DNA of 64,000 nt from Pricia mediterranea. Lineage in GTDB: Bacteria > Bacteroidota > Bacteroidia > Flavobacteriales > Flavobacteriaceae. The stretch is taken from assembly GCF_032248455.1 (NCBI RefSeq), contig NZ_JAVTTP010000001.1, positions 3,284,501 to 3,348,500 on the forward strand, read 5' to 3'. Position numbers and translations under genes: made by a program. The notes under the pieces were generated by a model. The model did not search any database. It was not told the origin of the DNA and saw nothing but the letters and a program-made list of their open reading frames with translations. Shown in pieces: positions 27,324 to 36,600 of this stretch; position 1 is the stretch's first letter, and the number at the start of each line of letters is the position of its first letter.

Positions 27324-27331
27324 CAAAGATA
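27324..27331 (-). promoter_or_regulatory. Bacteroidota -7 box directly before map
   Basis: Minus-strand TATCTTTG matches TAnnTTTG and ends only six bases before the map ATG (start at 27317). A transcript starting there would have almost no leader. Confidence 0.5.
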
Positions 27332-27340
27332 GGAATTGGG

Positions 27341-27391
27341 CTCGTCTTGAGTTTACATCCCGCAGGTAAAAAATCAATTTAAGACGAGTTC
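27341..27391. repeat. Inverted-repeat element, copy B
   Basis: CTCGTCTT (27341-27348) pairs with AAGACGAG (27381-27388) across 32 bases. The outer flank shares the 14-base word AAGACGAGTTCGTT (27381-27394) with the similar element at 57701-57753. It starts 7 bases after the stop of the thioredoxin-like gene. Confidence 0.6.
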
Positions 27392-27397
27392 GTTGTC

Positions 27398-27901
27398 TCA
27401 ATTATGATAGGCGTGTTCGTAGGGCTCCCCCGAAAGTATCCGGACCATATCATCCTCTAGGGATTGGATCGGGTATTCGACGATACGACCGAGCTCTTGC
27501 CCGTCCCTATAAAAAATAAATGTGGGAACCCGGAGAATGTCGAAGTCTCTTTCAGGCGTGGTCGGGGCCGTTTTTTCCCGGTCCAGGGCCACTAACTCGA
27601 TGCTCTCGACGGGATAGTCCGTTGCTTCCATAATTTGATGGAATCGGGGGACCTCCCGTTGGCTGTCGGCGCACCACGTTCCCATGAACAGTTTGATGCT
27701 CACACCGGAAAGCAGGGCTTCGAGCTCTTCCACCTTTTTATCTTTTAAGGTATATGGTTCGTTTTCATTTGCGAACCATCGGGCGTACGGCGCTTCATGT
27801 AGATCGGACAGATCAATCTCCCCAAGCAGCATTTCTTCCTGTTCTTGGGTGCTGTCGGAACAGGTACTGAACAGGAAGAGAAAAGCCATTAATTTATGCA
27901 T
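27398..27901 (-). CDS. Thioredoxin-fold lipoprotein with WCADS active site
   Basis: A 167-residue protein. The N-terminus has a lipobox (FLFSTC, Cys14) and so is probably anchored in the envelope. The thioredoxin motif is TWCADSQREVPRF, with Cys77 but Ser80 where CxxC proteins have the second cysteine. The cis-proline motif RVPTFIFYRDGQE is present. A monothiol site suggests that it does not act as a classical disulfide reductase; binding or isomerase-like roles remain possible. It lies 44 bases downstream of gpmI on the same strand. Confidence 0.85.
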   Translation of the reverse strand: MHKLMAFLFLFSTCSDSTQEQEEMLLGEIDLSDLHEAPYARWFANENEPYTLKDKKVEELEALLSGVSIKLFMGTWCADSQREVPRFHQIMEATDYPVESIELVALDREKTAPTTPERDFDILRVPTFIFYRDGQELGRIVEYPIQSLEDDMVRILSGEPYEHAYHN

Positions 27902-27945
27902 GCAGATACGTTTTCAGGTGTAAAATAGTTAGGGCCTACGATGGA

Positions 27946-29469
27946 TTAAACCAATGCCTCCCGGTCCATGAGCTCGGGTTTTTCGATACCCATCATCTTG
28001 AGGATGGTCGGTGCGATATCGCCTAACACCCCATCCTTGATTTCCTTGATATCGTCATCGACCAAGATCAGGGGTACGGGATTGGTGGTGTGGGCCGTAT
28101 TCGGACTCCCATCGGGATTGACCATGGTATCACAATTGCCGTGGTCGGCGATCACTATGGTCGAATATCCGTTTTCCTTGCCCGCCGTGATAACGGCCTT
28201 GGCACAGGCATCGACCGTTTCACAGGCTTTGATGGCCGCCTCCATAACGCCGGTGTGCCCGACCATATCGGGGTTTGCAAAATTGAGGCATACGAAATCC
28301 ACCTCGCCCTTTTGAAGTTCTGGGATAATCGCATCCCTAATTTCATAGGCGCTCATCTCAGGTTGCAGGTCATAGGTCGCCACTTTCGGTGAGGGGCAGA
28401 GCAAGCGCTCCTCGCCCTCAAAGGGCACTTCCCTTCCACCGTTAAAGAAGAAAGTAACATGCGGATACTTTTCGGTCTCGGCAATACGGATCTGTTTTTT
28501 TCCGGCTTTTTCGAGCACCTCACCCAAGGTTTCCTTGATGTTTTCTTTGTCATACACTACGTGAATGCCTTCAAAGGCCTCGTCGTAGTTCGTCATGGTG
28601 ACATAGTATAGGTCGAGTTTATGCATGTTCTTTTCGTGCATGTTCATTTGGGTCAGCACTTGGGTCAGTTGTCTTCCGCGGTCCGTACGGAAATTAAAGA
28701 AAATCACAACATCGTCGTCCTTGATCTGGGCGACGGGCTTCCCCTCGGCGTCCGTCATCACGATCGGTCTGATAAATTCGTCGGTTACGTCCGCGTCGTA
28801 ACTTTTCTGTACGGCATCCGCAATGTTGGAGGTTTTTTCACCTTCGCCATTGACCAGGGCATCATAGGCCATTTTTACACGTTCCCAGCGTTGATCACGA
28901 TCCATTGCGTAATAGCGTCCGGTTACCGTAGCGAGTTTGGTATTTTTGTCCGAAGCGAAGACGTTCAGGTCCACCAAGAAGCCCTTCCCACTTTTTGGAT
29001 CTACGTCACGGCCGTCGGTAAAGGCATGTACGAACATATTTTGAACCCCGTAATCGTTCCCCGCTTTGATCAGGCCCTTGACGTGCGAGATGTGGCTGTG
29101 AACGCCGCCGTCACTTAACAGGCCCAAAAAATGTACGTTTTTGTTGTTTTTTTTGGCGTATTCAAAGGCATCCCTTAAGACCTTTTCATCCTTGAGCGTA
29201 TTTTCCTCGACGGCCAAATTGATCTTTGCCAGATCCTGATAGACGATCCGTCCCGCACCGAGGTTCATGTGGCCAACTTCACTATTGCCCATTTGGCCTT
29301 CCGGAAGCCCCACGTTCATGCCGTCGGTCAACAGATTGGCGTTGGGATATTTTTTGTAGAGCGAATCGACAAATGGCGTGTCGGCGTTGGCTATAGCGGA
29401 AATTTTGGGATCGGGGGATTTGCCCCAACCGTCCAAAATCATGAGTATTACTTTTTTGTTCATTTTCAT
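27946..29469 (-). CDS. gpmI: 2,3-bisphosphoglycerate-independent phosphoglycerate mutase
   Basis: A two-domain manganese enzyme of glycolysis and gluconeogenesis that converts 3- and 2-phosphoglycerate. The phosphatase-type metal site begins with LMILDGWG, and the phosphoserine loop is GNSEVGHMNLG. VHAFTDGRDVDPKSG, FFNFRTDRGRQL and the C-terminal IADHGNCDTM and TAHTTNPVPLI complete the signature. I set the start at the ATG at 29469 (a second ATG, two codons on, is equally possible). The longer frame from a TTG at 29487 would overlap the TATTTTTG promoter box and is rejected. The protein has 507 residues. Confidence 0.95.
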   Translation of the reverse strand: MKMNKKVILMILDGWGKSPDPKISAIANADTPFVDSLYKKYPNANLLTDGMNVGLPEGQMGNSEVGHMNLGAGRIVYQDLAKINLAVEENTLKDEKVLRDAFEYAKKNNKNVHFLGLLSDGGVHSHISHVKGLIKAGNDYGVQNMFVHAFTDGRDVDPKSGKGFLVDLNVFASDKNTKLATVTGRYYAMDRDQRWERVKMAYDALVNGEGEKTSNIADAVQKSYDADVTDEFIRPIVMTDAEGKPVAQIKDDDVVIFFNFRTDRGRQLTQVLTQMNMHEKNMHKLDLYYVTMTNYDEAFEGIHVVYDKENIKETLGEVLEKAGKKQIRIAETEKYPHVTFFFNGGREVPFEGEERLLCPSPKVATYDLQPEMSAYEIRDAIIPELQKGEVDFVCLNFANPDMVGHTGVMEAAIKACETVDACAKAVITAGKENGYSTIVIADHGNCDTMVNPDGSPNTAHTTNPVPLILVDDDIKEIKDGVLGDIAPTILKMMGIEKPELMDREALV

Positions 29470-29484
29470 GTGTTTATCGATTGC

Positions 29485-29492
29485 CAAAAATA
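29485..29492 (-). promoter_or_regulatory. Bacteroidota -7 box before gpmI
   Basis: Minus-strand TATTTTTG matches TAnnTTTG and lies 16-23 bases before the ATG at 29469. It decides the start of gpmI. Confidence 0.45.
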
Positions 29493-29679
29493 AAGCGATT
29501 CTATTAGTATAACCAGTATTTCAGGCAGTTTTTGGGGGCTGCTGCCCTTTGAAATGTTAAAATAATGTTATAAGCCGCACAACGGTGAAACATTTTTGGG
29601 ATGCTTTCGTCTATTTTATATAGGATTTCGTAAGGATTCCTAATTAAAATCAAGTATTCATCAATCTAAATCATTCATC

Positions 29680-30072
29680 ATGAGAAAAACGATGTTAACC
29701 GTTGCTGCGGCCTGTATGGTCGCCGTGACCGGCCTTAGTGCCAAGGAAATTTCAAAAGAGGGTCACCAACCGATCGGTACCGAAATCGCAAATGTCGATA
29801 TCAGTTCGTTCTGTATGGCCATTGTAGAAGGAGACTATGTAACCGTTAAGCGCATGATCGAGCTTGGCGAGGACGTCAACCGCAAGTCATTGGGCATGAC
29901 CCCTGCCATGTTCGCCGCACGGTACAACAAGGTAGATATTCTCGAACTGCTGATCGAGAAAGGTGCCGATCTCAACATCAGGAGTAACAACGGTTTTTCG
30001 GTTAAGAAATATGCCGAACTTTCCAACGCCGTCGATGCCCTTGTCATTTTAGATACCGCACTGGGCAGCTGA
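29680..30072 (+). CDS. Small exported ankyrin-repeat protein
   Basis: A 130-residue protein with a signal peptide (residues 1-21, cut near LSA-KE). The mature part has two to three ankyrin repeats: CMAIVEGDYVTVKRMIELGEDVN, GMTPAMFAARYNKVDILELLIEKG and the degenerate NGFSVKKYAEL. It is probably a small protein-binding module in the periplasm. The partner is unknown. It is monocistronic with an intrinsic terminator. Confidence 0.88.
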   Translation: MRKTMLTVAAACMVAVTGLSAKEISKEGHQPIGTEIANVDISSFCMAIVEGDYVTVKRMIELGEDVNRKSLGMTPAMFAARYNKVDILELLIEKGADLNIRSNNGFSVKKYAELSNAVDALVILDTALGS

Positions 30073-30107
30073 AATCTGAGGCACGACTATTTATTCAGTG
30101 GAAAAGG

Positions 30108-30147
30108 AACCCGATTGTGTAGCTACAGGCTGCCGATCGGGTTTTTT
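30108..30147 (+). terminator. Intrinsic terminator after the ankyrin gene
   Basis: AACCCGAT (30108-30115) pairs with ATCGGGTT (30136-30143). An inner TGTAGCTACA can fold too. Six T follow. Its last bases coincide with the end of the convergent small gene. Confidence 0.8.
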
Positions 30148-30313
30148 AGAATTCAAATCCGTTCAAGGCGCGATGCATAAACGCATAGACCGCCATAAGA
30201 AGCATCAGGGCGCAGAATACCGAGTACACTTTTAGGAGTACCACGATAAATTGGGGTTTGCAATCCTCGAATGCGGCGTTGTAAAGATGTCGAAAATGGG
30301 TAAGCGTTTCCAT
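30146..30313 (-). CDS. Small membrane protein, 55 residues
   Basis: A short protein from the ATG at 30313 (METLTHFRHLYNAAF). It has one hydrophobic segment (FIVVLLKVYSVFCALMLLMAVYAFMHRA) near the C-terminus and a polar N-terminus. The layout, with a F-x-R tail after the helix, resembles a small family of uncharacterised Flavobacteriaceae proteins (I recall DUF6747, but cannot verify it). A longer frame starting at 30391 has no support. The function is unknown. Confidence 0.65.
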   Translation of the reverse strand: METLTHFRHLYNAAFEDCKPQFIVVLLKVYSVFCALMLLMAVYAFMHRALNGFEF

Positions 30314-30437
30314 ATAGTTGTCTTTTTGGACATAGCTATAGGATAAGGAGAAGCTACATAAGATTTGATCGGGGTCGGTGCAAATGTACAAAAAGCATTG
30401 CGCTTCGACGGGGCCGGTCGACGAATATAATTACGCT

Positions 30438-31229
30438 TTAACGTTCCACTTTTAGCACCCCTTCCCCGATTCGGTATTTCTCTATGGACTCCCGAATCCG
30501 CTCGATGCGGTTGCCGGGGTCGGGGTGGGTACTCTGAAATTCCGGTACCCGGTCCCCACCGCCGGAGGCGGCGTCCAGAATTTCCATGACCTTGATCATT
30601 TCTTCGGGGTCGTAGCCGGATTGCATCATAAAGAGCACCCCGAGGTCGTCGCTTTCAAGTTCGTCACCGCGTCCGTTTTTTAAAAGGGTATTTTGACCGA
30701 TTCCGGCCACGACCCCGCCCATATCGGCCCCGACCGACGCTCCCGTGGAAACGGTCTGCCAAAACTCGCTGTCCGCAATACGTTCGGCGGAGTGTCTGCC
30801 GATGACATGTCCGATTTCATGGCCCAGCACCCCGGCCAATTGCGCCTCGTTCAGCTCCTTGAACAGGGCGTAGGTGATGAAGACCGGACCGCCCGGTAGC
30901 GCGAAAGCATTGACGGTCTGCTCGTCGGCGAGTAGGTGGAAGTCGTATTGATAGGGGGTTTCCCTGGCGATACTGTTCTGTACCAGTTTGTTGCCGATCT
31001 TGTCGATGTAGCCCTGTAGTTCTTCATCGGGGTAAAGGCCCCCGTACTGCTGGGCGATTTCCGGGGTACTTTGAAGGCCGATAGCGATTTCTTGGTCGGC
31101 ATCCATAGTGATGGTCTGGGAGCGTCCGGTATAGGGATTTTCCTCTTTGTTGCTACAGCGTTGTACGTAGGCGAAGGCCACGATGGCCAGGCCGATCAAT
31201 ATCCGAATTTTCCAGTTCCCCCTGCGCAT
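30438..31229 (-). CDS. M48 family zinc metallopeptidase
   Basis: A 263-residue envelope peptidase. An N-terminal hydrophobic segment (about 9-24) ends in RCSNK and could be a lipobox-like signal, although the position is not typical. The zinc motif HEIGH is at 137-141 (VLGHEIGHVIGRHSAER) and the third ligand is probably the glutamate in ELESDDLG. Members of this branch (BepA/YcaL/LoiP-like) degrade misfolded outer-membrane or periplasmic proteins. The C-terminal FQSTHPDPGNRIERIRE is also typical. Confidence 0.92.
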   Translation of the reverse strand: MRRGNWKIRILIGLAIVAFAYVQRCSNKEENPYTGRSQTITMDADQEIAIGLQSTPEIAQQYGGLYPDEELQGYIDKIGNKLVQNSIARETPYQYDFHLLADEQTVNAFALPGGPVFITYALFKELNEAQLAGVLGHEIGHVIGRHSAERIADSEFWQTVSTGASVGADMGGVVAGIGQNTLLKNGRGDELESDDLGVLFMMQSGYDPEEMIKVMEILDAASGGGDRVPEFQSTHPDPGNRIERIRESIEKYRIGEGVLKVER

Positions 31230-31430
31230 GGCATCTTGTGTTTAAAGGCAGTTAAGATACAAAAGCCCTAGAATTCCAACGGGTCTGGCAAAGAGAAATA
31301 ATAATTTTGAAGAACGAATTTTTCTCGACTGTATTTGTTGTTTGATATTACACTAGGTGCAGCACGCATTTTCCTACACAAGGCAGGGTTGGAATGGAGA
31401 AAAGTGAAAGATGAACGCTGCACACGACAT

Positions 31431-32165
31431 TTATAGTAAGTCGGTGTTGATGTCCAGAATATTATCTTGGATGTAGTTTCTCAAAAAACCTTCGGTGAAG
31501 TGGTCGCTCCCGATAAACTCCTCATTTTCTAGAAGCAGCATAATATTCTTTCTGCGGAATTCCTCCAGCATGGGGATGGAGATGGGGGCGTAGGTATAGT
31601 GCCAGGGTTCGTATTTAAAACCGCGGCGTCCGGGGGTGTCGGTATAGACCAGATGGAAATCGTAGGACTTGGAGTTTTCATCCATCCATTTTTTGAAATC
31701 CGCATAGGGTTCGCCCTCGGCAAATTTAGAGGGGACCAACACATCGCCTTCGACCTTGCGGTAGCCATCGACGATATCGATATCGGTACCCCAATGGTGC
31801 CGGCTCGTACCGGGGACGGTGGAGTATTCGACGATCTTGTCTATAGCCGCCAGGGGCTCCATGCCCTGGTCGTCGGTATAGCGAAGGAATTTACGTTCAA
31901 ATATGGAGCGCTGCCGTTCGAAACTGCGGTAGCTCGATACCGGCTTTAGGTCGATTCCGTCGCTGTAGGCCGCCTTTTTCATGGCGACGAATGCATCGTG
32001 GGCCGCTTTTTTCAACTGAAACCCGTCGCCGAACAGTTCGATATCGGCCTTGCCCATCAATTCCAAGATGGAGTAGTCGTAGGCTTGGGAAATAGCCAGC
32101 TGCGGCAGGGCGGTCAAGGCCAGCCCGGTAAGGCCGGTTTTCTGCAGGAAGGATCGTCTTTGCAT
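31431..32165 (-). CDS. M15 family D-alanyl-D-alanine carboxypeptidase-like protein
   Basis: A 244-residue protein with a Tat-like signal (RRSFLQKTGLTGLAL) at residues 3-17. The M15B/VanY zinc site is complete: His123 and Asp130 in SRHHWGTDID and His189 in EPWHYTY, with Glu186 as the catalytic base. YRSFERQRSIFERKF is the usual substrate-binding region. It probably trims the last D-alanine of peptidoglycan peptides in the periplasm. The twin arginines suggest export in folded form with bound zinc; an ordinary Sec signal is also possible. Confidence 0.92.
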   Translation of the reverse strand: MQRRSFLQKTGLTGLALTALPQLAISQAYDYSILELMGKADIELFGDGFQLKKAAHDAFVAMKKAAYSDGIDLKPVSSYRSFERQRSIFERKFLRYTDDQGMEPLAAIDKIVEYSTVPGTSRHHWGTDIDIVDGYRKVEGDVLVPSKFAEGEPYADFKKWMDENSKSYDFHLVYTDTPGRRGFKYEPWHYTYAPISIPMLEEFRRKNIMLLLENEEFIGSDHFTEGFLRNYIQDNILDINTDLL

Positions 32166-32332
32166 GGTAGAAGCATTTTTAATCGTCAGGTTTGTCTATT
32201 GTATTAACGGGTAGGGAGTTGCTGTTCGTATGTTTGGCCCATTCAAATTGACGCTCACAGTTTTCACAACTATTAAATTTGAATCAAAATTACGAAGATT
32301 TTAACGGACCTGTAACCGATGGCTATTAGGAT

Positions 32333-33484
32333 CTAGTCATTGGCTAAATATAGAAATCCTTGAAAGGTAAGTCCGACATCTTCCATGGAGACGATGTAGA
32401 AATAGACCCCGGAGGGGAGGCCTTCGTCTCGGGCGATGACGAAATTATCGACATTTGAAAACCCGTTGAATTCATTGGTGTAGTTGACTTGGTCGAATAC
32501 CTTGGAGCCGTTGCGATCGTAGATCTTCATGTGGTTGTTGGGGGACTGGTCCAGTTGGGGGATTTCCAAAAAATCGTTGACGTTGTCGCCGTTCGGGGTG
32601 ACAAGGTAATCGTCAAGCTCCAAGTAATCCCGTGGTTCTGCGGATGCTGCAAAGGTGATCGCCGCATAATCATTGGGAACAAAACTGTCGGAAACCGCGA
32701 CCCCTTGGAAAAGGTCTCCCACAGAAGCGGGGCCACCGAGGTGTTCCCATGTATTGCTTGCTTTGCTCCAACCGACCAATACAACTTCGGAAATGTCTTC
32801 GGTCAGGCTGCCGATAGCGCTGCGTTCGTTCCAGCTGAGCTCCACAGTAGAAGGTTCCGACCCCTCCAACACCCAGAATTCGAGGGTGCTGACACTGCTG
32901 ACATCGACGGGCCGGGCGCTGGTGCTGAACGAGGTGTCGAAGGTGCTGGGGGTATTCGGGTTTTCGAAGAAATAGGCGCAGCGGGCAACGGGATTGACGT
33001 TTTGGGATTTTAATATTAAGGGACGAAAATAGGTGTCATCGCCCACGGGAAACGTAAAACTCTGCTTGTCGGATACGCTGGCATAGCCGTTCACCTTACT
33101 GATATCACTAGCCCCGGAATGAAACCCATTCTTGGGGAAGTTTAGGCTGATATTGGGATTGGATTTTGGGGAGGAAACATCGCCCGTCACGAAGTTGGCA
33201 TTGTTGAGGATGTTCACCGTATTGTTTAAAGTAACCCCTTTCTGGGTCACGAATTCCGCATCAAAAAAGGATGGATTAAGCGCTCCGGAAACCGTAATCT
33301 CCGAATTTCCGTAGAATCCGACCAGTCCCATGTTTTCATCAAAAAGCCCGTCGTTGACCAAGTCGGTATGGAAGCCCATCTGCCCGTTTTCATGAATCCG
33401 TAGGTTGCCGGTATTCTGCAGGGCGGTCTGGGCCCGGAGGCCCGCGCCGAAAAGAAGGAATAGGATGATAATTTTTTCTTTCAT
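32333..33484 (-). CDS. T9SS cargo protein with gliding-motility C-terminal domain
   Basis: A 383-residue secreted protein: signal peptide at 1-18 (ending GLRAQ), then a beta-rich region without a familiar domain. The last 85 residues contain LVTPNGDNVNDFLEIP and MKIYDRNGSKVFDQVNYTNEFNG, plus LPSGVYFYIVSME, which is the type B (CHU_C) sorting domain of the type IX secretion system. The N-terminal part has the pattern often seen before such domains (NTGNLRIHENGQMGFHTDL). It is downstream of the repeat-rich surface protein on the same strand and may be its partner. Confidence 0.88.
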   Translation of the reverse strand: MKEKIIILFLLFGAGLRAQTALQNTGNLRIHENGQMGFHTDLVNDGLFDENMGLVGFYGNSEITVSGALNPSFFDAEFVTQKGVTLNNTVNILNNANFVTGDVSSPKSNPNISLNFPKNGFHSGASDISKVNGYASVSDKQSFTFPVGDDTYFRPLILKSQNVNPVARCAYFFENPNTPSTFDTSFSTSARPVDVSSVSTLEFWVLEGSEPSTVELSWNERSAIGSLTEDISEVVLVGWSKASNTWEHLGGPASVGDLFQGVAVSDSFVPNDYAAITFAASAEPRDYLELDDYLVTPNGDNVNDFLEIPQLDQSPNNHMKIYDRNGSKVFDQVNYTNEFNGFSNVDNFVIARDEGLPSGVYFYIVSMEDVGLTFQGFLYLAND

Positions 33485-33498
33485 TGATTACTATTAAC

Positions 33499-33572
33499 TG
33501 TCTGGTCGAGCCTCTCTACTACGCTGGAGACAGCGATTGTCCGGTCGAGCCTCTCGACTTCGCTCGAGACAG
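33499..33572. repeat. Two copies of a 35-base element, period 39
   Basis: The copies at 33499-33533 and 33538-33572 differ at 4 of 35 positions. Each has GGTCGAGCCTCTC and ends GAGACAG. The second copy can form the hairpin TCTCGA-CTTCGC-TCGAGA, which is only partly kept in the first copy. They lie in the spacer between the CHU_C protein and the long repeat protein. Confidence 0.8.
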
Positions 33573-33621
33573 GCAGCAGTCGAGACCTACTTGCTTGCAG
33601 TATGGTGCGCCATCATTCCAG

Positions 33622-36600
33622 TTACTCCATTTTTTCTAACAAAGTTTTAATCTCGTCCAAATCCCTACGTAGCATTTGGACTTCCTCCGACAATGTTTCT
33701 TTTTCGGATTGTAACTGTTCGATTTTCTTCTCCTGTTCGATAGTATGGAGGAAGAGTTCCTCGATTTTTTCGAGATTTTGCAGGTTCGATTCGCTCAGGT
33801 TCCAAAACCCGTCTTCCTTGACCTCCGTGGCGGATTTGACGCCAGGGAGGTGGTGGTGTTTTCTAACGAAGGCTTCGATGTCTTTTAGGGATTTGAAGGC
33901 GTAGTCCGTCTTGATTTCGGAGTTGCCTAAAAAGTACTTCTGGAAGACGTAGTCGGGATGGGTTGGACTACCGCCAACACTCACACTTCCAGCCTCAACA
34001 TTTCCCGTGACACTTAGACTGCCCGTGGCGGTAATATCACCATCAGCTGATATACTTCCGCCATTAATATCACCAATTGTGTTTATGTCTTGTCCACCAA
34101 AATTCGGGGTGATTTTGGCTCCGCTTATTCCTCCGACAATATGAATATCTAGAATGCTTGCATCTGCGATTTTATCGATTGTCACTGCATCGTCTTTTAA
34201 TTCCGATTCGCCTACAGAGTCGTTAATTAATTCCCCTGAACCTACTGCATCAGTATCGATATCCCCTTGAGTTATTGAATTTTCAGCAATTATTCCGTCC
34301 GGTCCACCTGATATTTCAGTTACTGACAAATTATAATTGGTACCTGTATTACTGATGTTAATCGATCCATCACTCGAGGTTAAGGTTGTTGTTCCGCCGG
34401 CATCGGCCGCGGGGGCCCACGCGCTGCCGTTCCATTTGAGGACCTGCTCGTTCTCGGCACCCATATCGGCAAGGTCCTCTGCAAGGATGGTCGCGTTATC
34501 TATCTTGGCGGAGGTCACGGCGTTCGCGGCGATGACCGTGGCCGATGTGGGGCCCGTCACCTCCCCGGCCAGGTCGTCCGCGTTGAAGACGGAGCCGTCC
34601 AGTGTGATCCCCGCGCCGCCCGTGTAGGTCGTCCCCCCGGCATCGGCCGCGGGGGCCCACGCGCTTCCGTTCCACTTGAGGACCTGCTCGTTCTCGGCAC
34701 CCATATCGGCAAGGTCCTCTGCAAGGATGGTCGCGTTATCTATCTTGGCGGAGGTCACGGCGTTCGCGGCGATGACCGTGGCCGATGTGGGGCCCGTCAC
34801 CTCCCCGGCCAGGTCGTCCGCGTTGAAGACGGAGCCGTCCAGTGTGATCCCCGCGCCGCCCGTGTAGGTCGTCCCCCCGGCATCGGCCGCGGGGGCCCAC
34901 GCGCTTCCGTTCCACTTGAGGACCTGCTCGTTCTCGGCACCCATATCGGCAAGGTCCTCTGCAAGGATGGTCGCGTTATCTATCTTGGCGGAGGTCACGG
35001 CGTTCGCGGCGATGACCGTGGCCGATGTGGGGCCCGTCACCTCCCCGGCCAGGTCGTCAGCGTTGAAGACGGAGCCGTCCAGTGTGATCCCCGCGCCGCC
35101 CGTGTAGGTCGTCCCCCCGGCATCGGCCGCGGGGGCCCACGCGCTGCCGTTCCATTTGAGGACCTGCTCGTTCTCGGCACCCATATCGGCAAGGTCCTCT
35201 GCAAGGATGGTCGCGTTATCTATCTTGGCGGAGGTCACGGCGTTCGCGGCGATGACCGTGGCCGATGTGGGGCCCGTCACCTCCCCGGCCAGGTCGTCCG
35301 CGTTGAAGACGGAGCCGTCCAGTGTGATCCCCGCGCCGCCCGTGTAGGTCGTCCCCCCGGCATCGGCCGCGGGGGCCCACGCGCTTCCGTTCCACTTGAG
35401 GACCTGCTCGTTCTCGGCACCCATATCGGCAAGGTCCTCTGCAAGGATGGTCGCGTTATCTATCTTGGCGGAGGTCACGGCGTTCGCGGCGATGACCGTG
35501 GCCGATGTGGGGCCCGTCACCTCCCCGGCCAGGTCGTCCGCGTTGAAGACGGAGCCGTCCAGTGTGATCCCCGCGCCGCCCGTGTAGGTCGTCCCCCCGG
35601 CATCGGCCGCGGGGGCCCACGCGCTGCCGTTCCACTTGAGGACCTGCTCGTTCTCGGCACCCATATCGGCAAGGTCCTCTGCAAGGATGGTCGCGTTATC
35701 TATCTTGGCGGAGGTCACGGCGTTCGCGGCGATGACCGTGGCCGATGTGGGGCCCGTCACCTCCCCGGCCAGGTCGTCCGCGTTGAAGACGGAGCCGTCC
35801 AGTGTGATCCCCGCGCCGCCCGTGTAGGTCGTCCCCCCGGCATCGGCCGCGGGGGCCCACGCGCTGCCGTTCCATTTGAGAACCTGGCCATCGGTCGCGC
35901 CCATTTGGTTAAGTTTTTCTAGAGTTATTGCATCCTCTACAATTGTTAATTCTCCTAAATTGTTAATTGTCGCATCACCACTCATGGTTACCGGTTGGGC
36001 AGCGTTGGAGGTATCTCCAACCAAAATGTTACCGTTATTGAGATCTGCTCCGCCGGAAGCGATTGCACCATCCACATAGGATTTGGTAGCTGCATCCTGG
36101 TCTTCCACAGGATTTCCTATATTTTTAATCAATGCCGTGCCCCCATTATTGCCTTGTGTCAAAACCTGGTTCAGATTTTGGTTGCTTCCCCCTCCGGTAG
36201 GTCCCAGATTATCCAATTCATCCTTTAGCTCTTGAACAGCTGCTTGTACATCGTTACTATTTAATGTCAAATAAGGAGCGAATGGCACTTCGGCAGCAGT
36301 TTGGTTATCTTCTCCATCACCACCCACCGCAGTTAGCTCATAAGGATCAGTTGCACTTCCTGTTCCTGTTACGGTAATGCTTGCTGTCGAGGCTATCAAG
36401 GTCGGATCTCCCTCGCCGCTACCGCCTACCGCCGTAAGTTGATAGGGGTCGTCCGACGTTCCGGTACCGGATACAGTTACCGTGGTTGTCGAGGCAATGG
36501 TGGTCGGATCTCCGTTACCACCCCCGCCTCCACCTACCGCAGTGAGTTCGTAGGGATCATCGGAGCTTCCGGTGCCTGACACGGTAACTGTAGTGGTTGA

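Noticed and set aside
29470-29487. Longer gpmI start at a TTG
   Set aside because: The TTG lies inside the predicted promoter box, and the family starts at the ATG codons just downstream.
34337-35827. Six plus-strand open frames of about 63 codons in the repeat region
   Set aside because: They are the antisense shadow of the identical 240-base units on the minus strand.
34398-35880. Possible CRISPR-like array because of the regular repeats
   Set aside because: The unit is 240 bases, in frame and translated as part of a secreted protein; there are no spacers and no cas genes.
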